Positions 12,801 to 24,629 of a stretch of 64,000 bases of DNA are shown here, piece after piece (the first letter of the stretch is position 1; the number at the start of each line of letters is the position of its first letter). Source of the DNA: Cymodocea nodosa (taxonomy: Eukaryota; Streptophyta; Magnoliopsida; Alismatales; Cymodoceaceae); NCBI GenBank assembly GCA_036874045.1, contig CM072345.1:14538001-14602000 (forward strand), given 5' to 3'. The notes under the pieces are model-generated. The model did not search any database. It was not told the origin of the DNA and worked only from the letters and a program-made list of their open reading frames with translations. Both the position numbers and the translations under genes were made by a program.

Positions 12801-15800
12801 TAAACCACCTAAATCAATTTTTTAATCTTATCTTCAATTGATGCAACTCCTACTCTATTTCTGACAAAAATAACTAAAAACAAATGAAATAAAAGAAAAA
12901 AGAATGAATTTAATATTTTTAATATTCATATATGCCACTTGACAGAAATAATGAAGTAAACAGAAAAAGAAAACAAACCATCCTCTTAAACCAAAGTTCC
13001 TTTTCTGATGGAAATGAGGAAGTATTTATTTCTGTTTTGATAGTTGAGTCGTTCTCCATATCTGCAGCAACATAGGTCTTCTCCACAAATGAATCAAGAG
13101 TAGTCTGCTTCCATCCAATCCTTGTCATGGATTTCCCTTGTTTGGCAAATTTGTAACCCTAAAGAAAAATATAAATAATGAAAGGTACCAAGAAATTTGT
13201 ATCTTCATGGGAAAAGACCTTTATGGATGAAACTATCAATAAAATATTTGACGTAAACTGAACTGAAAAGAAATTTATCATATGCTGCAAGAGTTATTTC
13301 ACTGAATTGCAAGTCTGTCAGTGATGATGAATCTCTTTTGCACACCTTATGATGGTATTCTAAAGTTCTTTACAAGGGAAAAATCAAAAACTACCCAAGT
13401 GTTATGGTATTCAGGTCATCAGGCTCATTGGTGTCCATGAAGGTGGGTATTCGGAGGCAGGAGATGGTGGTGGGAGTCATTAGTGTTAATGATGTGTTTT
13501 TGTTATTAATGATGTAGTAATCTTCTAATAATCATTGTAAGACCATAAGATATAAATAAGAAGTGGAGGGAAACTCCTCGGGATTTGAAGTGCCAACATT
13601 TCATTTTTCCAGTTATGTTCACTAGCTGAGGTGTTGCGGCATCATTAGCAATTCTCCATCATCGGTAGCCTGAGTCCACAAAGTTCCTCATTCGCTAATC
13701 CTTGCTGCTCACCAAGAGACATTTCTGGTTGCCAAGATTGGGAAGATGTGAAGTGCTGAAAGGCCATCCCAGGCAGTCCACCGATCTGCTCAATTGCATG
13801 AGCTCTAGGATCAGATCAAAAAGCTCCTTTAAAAAAATGATTTGTCAATGGCAATTTTGTAGCCCTGAGCTTTTTTACTGATATAGGAAGTCCACAAATC
13901 CTTTTTCTTGTACCCAACATGTAGTACCGAAGAAATGTCATTTTGCATCTGTTTAAAACACTAACTTGCAAACTACTAAAAAATAATTGTGTGCAAAATA
14001 ATTGCAAGAATATATTAGAGATTGCAGTTGGATATAGCAAAGGAATAACAAAAACAAAGAGGAAACAAAATGGATTCATTCGGTTTCATCTTTGATATTT
14101 TGGTAAATGATTGTTACTTCATTGAGGAGGGGGGTTATATATAAAGAAAGTGAAGAAAAGAAAAGAAAAGTAAATTTTCATTGACTATTTTAAAAGAAGG
14201 TGTTTGTGCACATTTTCAGAATGAAAGGAAAAATGATATCCCTCATTTTTCCAATCATCCATAAATTTAATTCCTTTACTTATTGGAATTTCGATGAAAT
14301 TCACCAAAATCTCTAATTAAGAGATTGATATGCTTTATTTTGATATTTTATATATAAATTAATTACTTCTACCTGGTTAATATTAATGATAATATAATAT
14401 TAATTTAATACAAAAATAATATCACTATAAAATAAAAATTACTATAATTATATAATATAATAGTTGTGTAAATATATCAACAATTGTGATAAAACTAATA
14501 TTCTATTAATATAGACATCAATATAATATTACATTGGTAATTGTCTGTCTTTTGTTCCAATGGAGATTTTTCTTGTCATGGATTGGGTTCATGATTTCTT
14601 ATATGAATACGACTTGGATGGATTGATGGATCTTATTTAATTATTTTTTTAAGTAATAATTAAGATAAAATTGTCCATTTTTCTTTGAATTCTTGAACAT
14701 GCACAAATACCTACATTTCAATTTTCTTTAAATTCTTGAATATGCATACACACTAAGAAATTTAGTCAATAGAAAACTACTTTTCTATACTTTCCGATTC
14801 CTGTTCATTCTCTTTAACTCCTATTAATTATTGGATTTACTTTTCTATCAATTCTTTATGCACAAATATATCCTAAGTTTCAATTTTATTCTATTATATA
14901 CCAAAACAATACCCTTCTAAAGTCCTCAAGGTGGCTCCTTCAAGCTATATTTGTGAGTGCTAAGAGCATCAGGGACATGGAGAATTTGAGATGTGAGATT
15001 ATTTCATGATATTGAGATCCCACAATTTATCCACCTCTTTTGATTCTCATGATTCAATTAGTTGTTTTTGAAAAAGTAGCTGGTTGAATCTTATTAACAA
15101 TAAATTTCTTCTGGATGATAAATAATAGACTCAATTCATCCACCTCTTCTGTTTGCTAACACCTTAGCATCTATAACTTTTTCTAGACCAGAGATTCGTT
15201 CATGAGAAATCCTCAAAAAAAACCTTAAGATATTTTGAAAGTAACTATTGAAGATACATGCACAATGTATTTTTCTACGACAACTAATGCTTTAATCCCC
15301 ACTATGTGGGGGCATTGGATCTTTCTATTGCAAAATAATTTCAGTGAAATTAGCTGGTGACTTGAAAATTTTTTGAAAAGTTCATCAATCAATCAAAACA
15401 GCTCTACAGATGATATGACCTTCAATACCAATTCTTATGCTTCAGACTGCAGCTTATTTTGAAAAGATACCTTGTGATTTACAGCATCTGTTGGCACCTC
15501 AATATTCAAAAATGATCCCATTGGATAGGTACCATTTCTAAGTTCAGCTACTAATCCATTTAAAATAGGCAAACAAGCTCCAGCAGCCGCTTGAAAATCA
15601 TTATCATTGCTTGTTCCGAAGACCCTGAAACAATGTTAATTAAGAGGATATATTCACTCAATTTATAAGCATAGATTGATATCTCATCTTGAAATAAAGA
15701 ACAAGGTAAAACAAAAAAAATGCATGCTTCTCTAAAGTTTTAATTTCTATTTAGAAGAAAAGGATTCATGCGATTGATCCCATGTAATAAGATTATGGCT

Positions 15801-18800
15801 TAGATTGTTGTTTTTTCTCTAAATTTTCAGTATATAATTTATAAACTATTATTGTACGCAAAGAAATATATTCCTGATTGTTTATGGACTTGTTCCTTTA
15901 ACGTGGCAGTTCTTTGGAAAGCTTTCAAAATAGTTGGCTGCTTTGAAGACTTGCATCATGACATGAATAATATCAAAAGCTGAATGAAAATATGCATTAT
16001 TAAGTACCAACAGACTGGAACATGTGATCTTTAATATTATGTTAATAGTGTAAATGAGTTAAATAGTATACATTCTATTGGGTTATATTCAATGTTTGGG
16101 TATCAATATTTAATTAGGTTATATTCAACAAAATAAAATTACTGATATAAAATAGAACAAATTCAACGACACTTACCAATCATATGATATGGAAACAGAT
16201 GGTATATGATAAAGGAAAGACTCTCGAGCACCAGCCACCGTTCCAGAGTACACACTGCAAGTCAAAATCCACACTACCATTGAGTAATTCTGTGTTATAC
16301 TTAAGTTCTTGGGTAAAATCAACTGAAAATTTCCATGTCAACCTACATGCACCTTTTCCTTATTTTATTTGTTGATTATAATAAAAAAAATGATACTTCA
16401 ACTTTTAATACATTAAAATTTTACGTATTAATTTGGCAGGAGATCAGGTAGCCCTTTTGGCAAAATATCTCCCATCACCTAAATTGCCTCTAGATATTTT
16501 GATTTGATTAGAATCTACAACAGACTTATGATTTAAGTTTTATGCAATTAAAGATGAACCTACATTACAAAAATATTTGTTTGTATCACTTATTCAAACA
16601 CAAAGAAAACGTATGATTCTAAATCAGAACAAAGAATTTAAGCAATATGTTCGGTAATCAAAATGAACAAGTGTTGCAAACTTTTTCAATTACACAGCAA
16701 AATTTCAATTGAGATTGCTTTGAAGCACAAAATTATGAATTCACGGGAATATAAGAACTCAGGGTGTATTACTGACGTGTGGTATCCACAATTGCTCCCA
16801 AGATTTATTCCACTGATTACCTGTCACCATCCAAATAATGAGTTAGCAAATGATGGAAGAGGAACAGATTGTATTTCTTTTTAACAAGGACTTATAGAAG
16901 TGCAGCATGCTTACTTTTCTCTAGAGAAGCAAGAGAAAAAAGAGAAAATTTTAAATATGATATTCACCATTTTCAAGGGTATGGTAAACAATTCAACATT
17001 GTCCAATAAATTTGTTATATAACTTGTTCAACACAAATTTGAATCCAAGATGGACCACACTTTCTTTAAAACTAAATGAAATTTGAAGGCGACATGCATT
17101 GTGCAAGTGGGGTTTTTTGGGTTCAGAAGTTGGATGAGAAATTGATAATGAAGACTTTTTGGGAACATTTAATCATAAAAAGGAGGAGCAGTGTACATGT
17201 GGCATAAAGAGAAAGAATTATCTTTAAGACACTAGTGATAACAATTGATGCCTCATGCCTCAAAAGTGATAGAAACGGGTCTTTAAGAAACTAGTGAAAT
17301 GATCTTCCTGTGGTGCTAACATTACCATGGACAAGACAAATTTAGTATTATAACTTCATTTGAGATCCTGGTTGGCATATCTTTCTTAATTTCCTTATTC
17401 CCCCTTTACGACCATGTTTGTCCTTATTGCTATGTTTCTAACATTAATATGTGTTCTTGGTGGAATTCATGTTTTTTCATTGATTTTCTACCTTTTTGTG
17501 TTTATTAAATAGCACTCTTTCTCATAGCCCAAAAATGAACTGCATTAACATCTTTTCCCAAAAAGAGTTCAACTGCTATGAGCAATATGATTATTGTGAT
17601 TTCCCAAAAGGTTGAGTAGATATTCCACAGAATGATGATTATCTGGTTTGAAGATTACCAGATCAGGTACAACACCAGGAAAGAGTTCCCCAGAGATTCC
17701 CAAAGAAGCACAATCAGCTGGAGTCCCTGAAGATGGAGAAATATAGCCAGTAGAAAATCAAAATGTACAACAAGCCACAACTTCAAAGTTATAATGAATG
17801 CTGTAAAGAATGCACCAACCAATTTATTTAGTTATGATATAAGCATGGTGTCATTAAATCTAAATATCTTACCAGGAAAGAAACAATCTAGTTGGAAAAA
17901 TTATTTTCTTGGAGAAGATTGCACATGCCAGTATGTCAGACGTCACAATCATGGAATCCCATATTGATCCATACCAGCAAAATTTCACTGATACAGATTG
18001 ATTTTTCTCCTGCAGATCACCTAACCCACTCCAATCCACACTGAAATATTTCTCTGATCTTCTTTGGATGCTTGAAGGTTCTCCAATTCCTCATTTTGTG
18101 AAATTTCTAGGCATGCATTCTTGTTTTCTGAGGTCAAGTCTCATGGTGTTGAAATCTTGCTTTCTTATGTTAGATCTATCGTTATTTTTCTATTTATCTT
18201 TTTGCAATTTTTGTTGTTAGCATATTTTTCCATTTTTTTTTGGAATTTCCGTAGTTGTATTATATAGATCTAACATGGATTAGGAGAAATAACCGTTTTG
18301 GTAATTTTTTGCTTTCTTTGCATTTTCATAATTTTAAGAATTTCTAAACAAATTGAATATATATTGTCTAGAGACTATAAACTTAAGTCTATTTCTAGGG
18401 TTTTTATGAATTTATTCTAGGATTTGTTATAATTTTTTTAACTTCAAAATTTATTATGACAAAAGGTGATCCCATACCCTGGTCACTACAGTGCAGCCCA
18501 AGTGACTTTGACTCTCGATTTCATTTCTTCCAGGATCTGAAATTGCTCCCTCTTCCATTATCAATGCTTAGTGGTACTCAAAGTTACATTGGGAAGGTAC
18601 ACCAAGTAATCCCCCCCCCTCCCCACCCCACCCCACCCCACAAAATAAAATCCCCTAGTCTCTCTTAAACCACCATCTGAGAGTGGCATGCAAATTGTGG
18701 CTAACTCATCCCTGTAGCTTTGCAGCATTCACTGCCAATGCATGACAAATCAAGCATCTTCATAGTAGATCACATGATACTTTCATGGCTAATAGCCATC

Positions 18801-21003
18801 CAATTTCCACCACCAACATACCATCCTGTGCCAGTTTGTTTCTGTCCTCTCTCAAATAGGACTGACAACTTTATCAAGTACCCTTCAAGCTTCACTCCAA
18901 TAGCCATGTCTCCCAATTGACAGCACTTCAATGGATCTAAGCAGTCTTTTGCCTGGTGGCCCCTGCCCAAGCACCTCAAGCATCTATCCATTCTCCAACA
19001 TGTCCAACTACAGCTCACCACACATTTGACAACCTTCCTTCACTCAGCTTCTTTCCTTCTACCATCTTCACTTCCTTCTGATGACTATTTTGCTGCCTCC
19101 CTCCTGTTGCCAGTCTCACTCATGATTTCATATTGATATTATAGCAAAGCTATTACTTGATGCTAGTAACCTATTATTTAGCTTAGAAGTAACCTAATCA
19201 GGATCCATATAAGGATCAATTTATTTCTAACACAAGTTAGCCTATAACAAACTAGAGAAGACGGAAGGTTCCCTTCTTTAATAAACATCAGGCAACTCTT
19301 ATGTACTACAAGTTTATGATGAAACTACCTCATTCATGGATTGAGCATTAAATAGGTACAGAAGATGGCTTTTCCCAATAAATAACTCACAGATGAAACA
19401 AGGACCAATTCTGAATCAGAATCTTGAAAGACTAGGAACAACTAACCTGAAACTGCATATGCTGTTGCCCCTTTGATTTCTACCTGCTTGGCACAGAGAG
19501 GATGGCGCCAAGTAATGCTGTGGCTTATGGCTGATCTATCGCTGCAAATTCCCAAGCTCTCATTTTAAAAAGGAAATTGATTCTCAATGTATCAAATGAG
19601 AAAACAAATGTTTGATGACAATAAAACTCCATTAAAAAGTGAATGAATATTGCAAATACATATGCATTGTCTGGCCCAATCTGACCTATAAGATGAAAAG
19701 AATCTAAAAACATACAAAATGGGTCCACAAAAAACTCAGGAGCCCCTTCCATCATAAGTCATCAAACAAGCAAGAAAGTGCCCCTTCTACCGTAAACAAA
19801 TTATCAATAAAGCATATCAAGGCGCATCAATCATTATCAATGGTTATTAGGTATTATTTGGCATTTATTGTGAAGTAAGTTCTATCAACAGAACGTGCTG
19901 AAATGTGAGGCTTTTGGATAGTTTCTGGTGAGAAAATGTCATTCATGATTAGAAACCCATTTGTCTTGTAATGATCAATGTATTGATAGAATTTTACAAA
20001 CTCTTACAAGTTGGAATGAGGTACACTGACTGAATTAAAAAATGACGTTTCACATACTTCTATACGTGCTCTATTGCGTTTGGATGAATGCATGGTTAGC
20101 CTTGTCATTTTTTAAATAGATCCTTTATGAGATCTTGAAGTAGATCATTTGTTTTATAGGCTGTCTCTTTATTGCTTTTATTTTGAGAAGTAAGCAAAAA
20201 ATTATCATCAAAAGGAAAATAGAATACAAACTAATAGTTTATCAAGAAGTTGAGGAACCAAGGCTCAACAAGAGCAAAGGGAGACTGCTTAGATCATTAT
20301 CCACCGTAGGGACTACCAAAGGAATGACTACAAAACCTGATAAGATCACTACATCCTTTTTTGAGCAGTGACAAGATCTTTATATCAAAGACTTTGCTGT
20401 TCCATCTCATCCCGTCCCATAGAAGAAGGAAGAGCAAAGGCTAGGAAGACAACCGGGATGTTAACCGTCTTGTTAAATTGCATTGCGGTTTTGTTCGCAT
20501 CGTGTACAGGATGATAGTGAGAGTTTACTATCATCGTCATCATCGGAGTCAAACGCGATCCCGTATGTTAGCAAGATATCCTCACGCACCAACCCGTCCC
20601 CATTGCTCTTCCGACCAATTCGTTCCACTTCATATCAACCGCACGTAGGAAGACCGATCCAAAGCTCCACAACGCAATCTCAATTCCTCATGCCAGAGCA
20701 GTGTCCGACCTATTTTCTGACGCACAGATCACTATTTCGATAATCACACCACGTTCATCAACGAATTCGGATGTTTCCGTTAAGAACACGGATGCTTCGG
20801 GATCAAGCGATGGACGAAGTAAACAAGGGGAGTGAGCTTACTCACCCGTCGGGGGCGCACACGAGGACGCGGTAGCGGTCGACCGAAACGAGCGCTCCGG
20901 CTAGTGCGCGGAGGCCCGGAGCATCGATCCCGTCGTCGTTGGTCAACAGCACGGTGGGACGGGTGGTGGTGGGCACGACGACGCCATCCTTCCTTTCTCC
21001 CAT
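9810..21003 (-). CDS. SurE-type 5'/3'-nucleotidase (survival protein SurE-like acid phosphatase)
   Basis: Nine exons on the minus strand: 21003-20846, 19541-19447, 17726-17659, 16820-16777, 16254-16177, 15624-15471, 13158-12979, 10066-9986 and 9902-9810. All introns are GT-AG and the phases close to 316 residues. SurE proteins are metal-dependent phosphatases acting on nucleoside monophosphates. Family motifs are [12 protein letters not shown] (20-31; metal ligands Asp23, Asp24), [11 protein letters not shown] (54-64; ligand Ser56), [12 protein letters not shown] (85-96) and [18 protein letters not shown] (110-127; ligand Asn113). The C-terminus carries an acidic Glu run, then [13 protein letters not shown]. 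An upstream in-frame ATG at 21060 would add 19 residues, but a TATA box at 21077-21070 puts transcription start below it; the ATG at 21003 has G at -3 and +4. The gene covers 11.2 kb, much of it transposon debris. Confidence 0.93.
10520..11440 (+). mobile_element. LINE (non-LTR retrotransposon) relic inside SurE intron 7
   Basis: Conceptual translation with many stops and frameshifts shows LINE reverse-transcriptase landmarks on the plus strand: a WWNE-like linker segment near 10665, the catalytic-site remnant [11 protein letters not shown] (about 11008-11040; normally FADD), then [17 protein letters not shown]. The C-terminal tail typical of this plant family (RRPK ... KDLKLLG ... FDHK) ends near 11400. 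It is opposite in orientation to the host gene and clearly dead. Confidence 0.75.
12541..12870 (-). mobile_element. LINE 3'-end relic, minus strand, same family
   Basis: Read on the minus strand, the segment starts with a decayed [15 protein letters not shown]-like tail, runs through a degenerate LINE C-terminus and ends with 'aattgttgttgtta', a (TTG)n tail typical of this family. It lies in the same SurE intron as the plus-strand LINE relic but in the opposite orientation. The many stops show it is inactive. Confidence 0.65.
13390..13800 (+). mobile_element. Possible solo LTR or LTR fragment in SurE intron 6
   Basis: This 400-bp patch is less AT-rich than the surrounding intron and is built like an LTR: 'gtaagaccataagatataaataag' (13536-13559) looks like a core promoter, followed by 'ggagggaaactcctcgg' and a leader-like GC-richer stretch to about 13800. 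No second copy, target-site duplication or primer-binding site could be fixed, so the assignment is tentative. Confidence 0.25.
13801..15470. other. AT-rich interior of SurE intron 6
   Basis: The segment is very AT-rich (especially 14330-14540) with scattered 'tttgtgcaca' / 'tgcacaaata' motifs (14198, 14680, 14860) resembling those in the MITE-like element at 35.4-36.1 kb. No exon that fits the SurE protein or its reading phase was found here. Confidence 0.35.
18611..18641. repeat. C-rich low-complexity tract
   Basis: A run of nine C followed by repeated CCCCA units inside SurE intron 2. It is a simple-sequence tract with length-variation potential and no coding role. Confidence 0.8.
18770..19080 (-). 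mobile_element. Retroelement gag-like relic with CCHC zinc knuckle, minus strand
   Basis: The minus-strand frame contains [14 protein letters not shown], an exact C-x2-C-x4-H-x4-C zinc knuckle, followed by a decayed DPLKC segment, as in plant LINE ORF1 or gag-like proteins that carry a CCHC knuckle beside a DPIRC-like motif. The open frame covers 83 codons and has no intact protein around it. It sits in SurE intron 2 on the host's strand. Confidence 0.6.
19542..20845. other. SurE intron 1
   Basis: The first intron, 1.3 kb, with no feature I can name. Short frames near 20180-20740 look like chance; the right third is GC-richer than the other introns, in keeping with proximity to the GC-rich gene start. 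Confidence 0.5.
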
Positions 21004-21355
21004 CTCTTCTCTTCTCTCGTCTCTTTCCCTTACGGTGATCGTCCCTGCTTTTGCTCCCATCCGCTTCCGCTTTTATACTGCGCACCATCTTTTTCGTATT
21101 TAATCGGGACATTTAACCAAAGATTCGAATATATATTAAACAATTTTAACTGTCCAGTACTAAAAAAAAAAAAATTAACTGTCGCAAACGACGCAACGAG
21201 GAAGTTCCTGTCCCGCGGGTGAGCGCAACGGAAGAACACATTCGGCTTTCCGGTTCCATTGTGCGGCCAACGATCCCACCATCGAGGGCGGTCAAGCCGA
21301 GGCGGAAGCGGAGGTGGGAAGTTTCTCTCCTCGTCGAGATTGGGCACCCGGAGCG
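21004..21355. promoter_or_regulatory. Shared start region of the divergent SurE and DnaJ genes
   Basis: Only 352 bases separate the SurE ATG (minus) from the DnaJ ATG (plus), so both core promoters and both 5' leaders must lie here. A TATA box serves the SurE side; none is obvious for the DnaJ side. An A-run of 12 bases lies at about 21161-21173. Co-regulation is an inference from the arrangement. Confidence 0.7.
21070..21077 (-). promoter_or_regulatory. TATA box of the SurE gene
   Basis: TATAAAAG on the minus strand. Transcription usually starts about 30 bases downstream, here near 21045, below the ATG at 21060 but above the ATG at 21003. It therefore argues for the shorter SurE start. Confidence 0.65.
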
Positions 21356-24300
21356 ATGCAGTCGTATCTGCTAGGGTTAACCCTATCTTCCACCTCCTCC
21401 TCGGACGGTGGCGGTGGGCTCCTCCACCTGCACCCGCGGAGTCCAAGAGCCTTGTCAGGTGTTTGGCCGGGCCATCGTGGCGGACCGAGGACCATTACCG
21501 ACCGGGCGGGGTCGGTGGCTGCGTCCGCCCATGCCGGGAGAGACCACTATTCGGTTCTCGGCGTGCCCAGGTCGGCATCTCCAGCTGAAGTCAAGAGGGC
21601 GTATCGTCTCCTGGCCAGAAAGGTCCGTTATTTGCCTCCTTGATGATGATGACGGTCATGAATTGACTTCCTCATTTGGTGGACTTGTTCTATTTCTCCA
21701 TTGTTTGCCGCTTCTCTTTCTCTTTTAAGTTGTTCTGATGTTTCCTAGACTTCGGATTTGGAGGGATTGCATTTGTGCAAATTCAGAACTATACATTATT
21801 TTCCTTTCAAAATGTGGCATTTGTCTACATATACCCTGTGACCGTGGTTTCTTTTACTAATTTAACATGGGAGCTGCTACCATGGTATTTCCTTACTAGA
21901 TTCCTGACAACGAAGTTACAATAATGTTTAGAACAGGTAGCAGAAATCAGTTTTCTGCTTTGATAGGCTGCTCCAAATTGTTGTGGTGATAGACCCTAAT
22001 AGTATTTCAATTGCTTAGAAATTGTGTAAGGGATACACTTCTTAAGCTATCTAGATAACAACCTTTCCTTTTTTGTTTTATTACAGAAATATTCACTTTG
22101 TGACCTGAGTGCTTGGAACATTTTCAAGGCACTTACGTGATAACATGCCTTTAAATCTGATGAACGTAATAATATTCCACAAATTACGTCATCATGCTCT
22201 GGTTTCCATCATGGCTTATAAACTTTTCAGTTTCTGTACTAGTTATTTTTGTTAGACTACAAGTTAACCAATAAATATAATGACTAAAAGGAACAGTATG
22301 ATACTTGCTTTTGTGTTGATTTCCTAGGTGCACACACATGATGAATTAATTTTGTTGTAAGGTAATATGTTTTTGATCACTTGAAATACATTGATCTTTT
22401 TGTTATCTGAATCATGTTTTCTACTTGTATAATTGATTATATTATCTATGAAAGAAAATAAATTGATTATATTGACAATGTTAAAATCATCTGGTCTTTG
22501 TCTTTCTATAGTTTTATTTTTCATAGGCCACTTGGGAGATAGGACCATATTAAATTTTGCTGTTTATGCTTATGCAATCAACTTAATTCTTTGGATGTGT
22601 AAGCACTGTCATATGATCTAGTTTTTCAGGATCAGAATTTGATGATGCAATATTCACCATAGTTTCTGTTCATCTAGTTGAAAATATCTTTCATTTTTTT
22701 AAATTTTTGTCTGATTTACTGTAGTATCATCCGGATGTCAGTAAGGATTCACAAGCTGGTGAGGCATTCAAAAACATCCGTGCTGCATATGAGGTGATCC
22801 TCAATCACTGATGATATTATCATTTCTTCTTGCTGTTTCCTCCTTTGTTTTGTTTTTTCTTTTGTTGGGTGGGGTGGGGGGAGACGGTGGGTGGTAAATC
22901 AGATTATATTAAAATTGAAGAGAAACATGGGGAAGGCCTTAACAGAAGGATAAGATTGCCTCATCATGACCTGGAAGTCATGGTTTTAAATTTTAGGAAA
23001 TAACCTCTCTATTTATGGAGGTACGATTGTGTATAATGAACCCTCCTTTGAGTCTATATTGATGGATTGAGGTTTTCCTTCCATAGAAAAGACAGATATT
23101 GCTTATTGGAATATAAACCAATAATAAAGAATAGATGAAAGACCAAGAAAAACAAATTCCGAATCAGACAAACAGCAAACACAATCCAATATGGCAAAAA
23201 AAAATCAGGGTCAAATCCTTCAAAGGAATTACGTGATGCATATATGTTGATGTCCCAACAGTTACGGTTATGTGATATTTTTCATCACTATTCCTTCTGT
23301 GATGTTCAAATCTATTGCAAAAGATATATTGACATTTTCTAAAATGTTTCTTCAGAATCTTCTGAAATGTTTTCTTTGGTAATTGTAGTATTTTAAATGT
23401 ATCTTAAACTTTGTTCCAAGGAGTTTGAAAACAAAATCATAAGTGTACCTTGACCAGAATAACATCAACTAAGCATGTCATCAAATTCACTGGAAATGCA
23501 TATTTACAGCTTATTTTTGTATCATTTCAAAGTTAATTGTCATATTTGACTCTGACATAATTAGCAATCAAAGAAATTCTAGCTGAAAGAGGATTGTATG
23601 TACCATAAATCGAAGAATTTCTATGCTAAAATGCGACGACTGAAGGTTCCTTATTTCATATCATGCCTTAGAATATCAGTTACTATCTTAATTGTTTAGA
23701 TGCTGTGATTATGGTTGTAATCACAGAATAGTTTCCATGGCTTTAAATATATGGTCCTCTATTCAGTATCATAAATAAATTTTGCATTCCAATTTTGAAC
23801 CACATATAACAATTGACAAATTTCTATTTTCTTGTTAACTCACATCTGTTTCTTATTTATACAATATATCTTGGATGTCTTTTCTTATATTAGTTCATAT
23901 TGCCGGCACACATGTTTTTGAATGATATATTTCTATGCCATCAATGCATTTCTCTGTCTTGTTTTAAGTCGCCGAATAAAAGTGTATTTGCTCTTTTTCC
24001 TAAGTCATTCTGATCCACTTCTCCAGGCATTGTCTAATGATGCCACAAGGGCTCAATATGACAGAGAGCTCAAATTCCAGGAAGCTGCAGATAGATCTTA
24101 TCAGAGAAATTGTATGTATGATTCTGAACTAGATTATAGGAGAAGAATTTACAGGTGGGCTGAATTGAGGTACCGAATGCGGTACGAGAGACGCAAGAGG
24201 CCTTACCATGACGTTGAAAGCGAAACTTACGTGTACAGTGAAGGTCCTAATTATCAGAGGGTACCCTTCGACGAAGTGCTGTGGTCTGCTTTATTCACTC

Positions 24301-24629
24301 TCTTCTTTTTGCATACGATTGGTTCCAATTTTACTCTGGCATTGTGCAACGTTAAAGCCTTGTTTGATAATCAGTTAGATGCCGGGTATAAGATGGGCTA
24401 TGCAATTGCATGGTTTTTGGGTGGCCGAGGTGGTGTTTTGCTAACAATTTGCATCTCTTTCACAAGTTGGTTGTGCGGGAAGAACAGCAGTGGGCTTGTT
24501 AGTCTTGTCGCGCTCGCCATGTGGGTTGGAATCCATCTTTCGAGGTTCGTTCCGTTCCCTCAAGGTGCGGTTCTTGCCATGTTGTACGTGTCCATCAAGC
24601 TTCATGTGCAGCTAAAATGGAACCAATAG
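21356..24629 (+). CDS. DnaJ (J-domain) membrane protein, probably plastid-targeted
   Basis: Three exons, 21356-21622, 22725-22793 and 24027-24629, all GT-AG with phase-0 joins, give 312 residues. Residues 1-60 are Ser/Gly/Arg-rich without acidic clusters, as in a transit peptide. The J domain covers about 63-125: HYSVLGVPRSASPAEVKRAY, then YHPDVSKD with the HPD triad at 91-93 that stimulates Hsp70 ATPases, then FKNIRAAYEALSND. A charged Arg/Tyr-rich linker (about 140-185) leads to three or four hydrophobic segments near 196-219, 235-262, 267-282 and 291-305. There is no zinc-finger or C-terminal DnaJ substrate domain, so it is a type III J protein. It likely recruits an Hsp70 to a plastid membrane (inference). 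The start at 21356 is preferred over an in-frame ATG at 21314 because the leader after it looks like a transit peptide; the choice is not certain. Confidence 0.88.

Noticed and set aside
20780-21112. Alternative frames across the SurE first exon
   Set aside because: GC-rich exon shadows; only the frame with [12 protein letters not shown] is coding.
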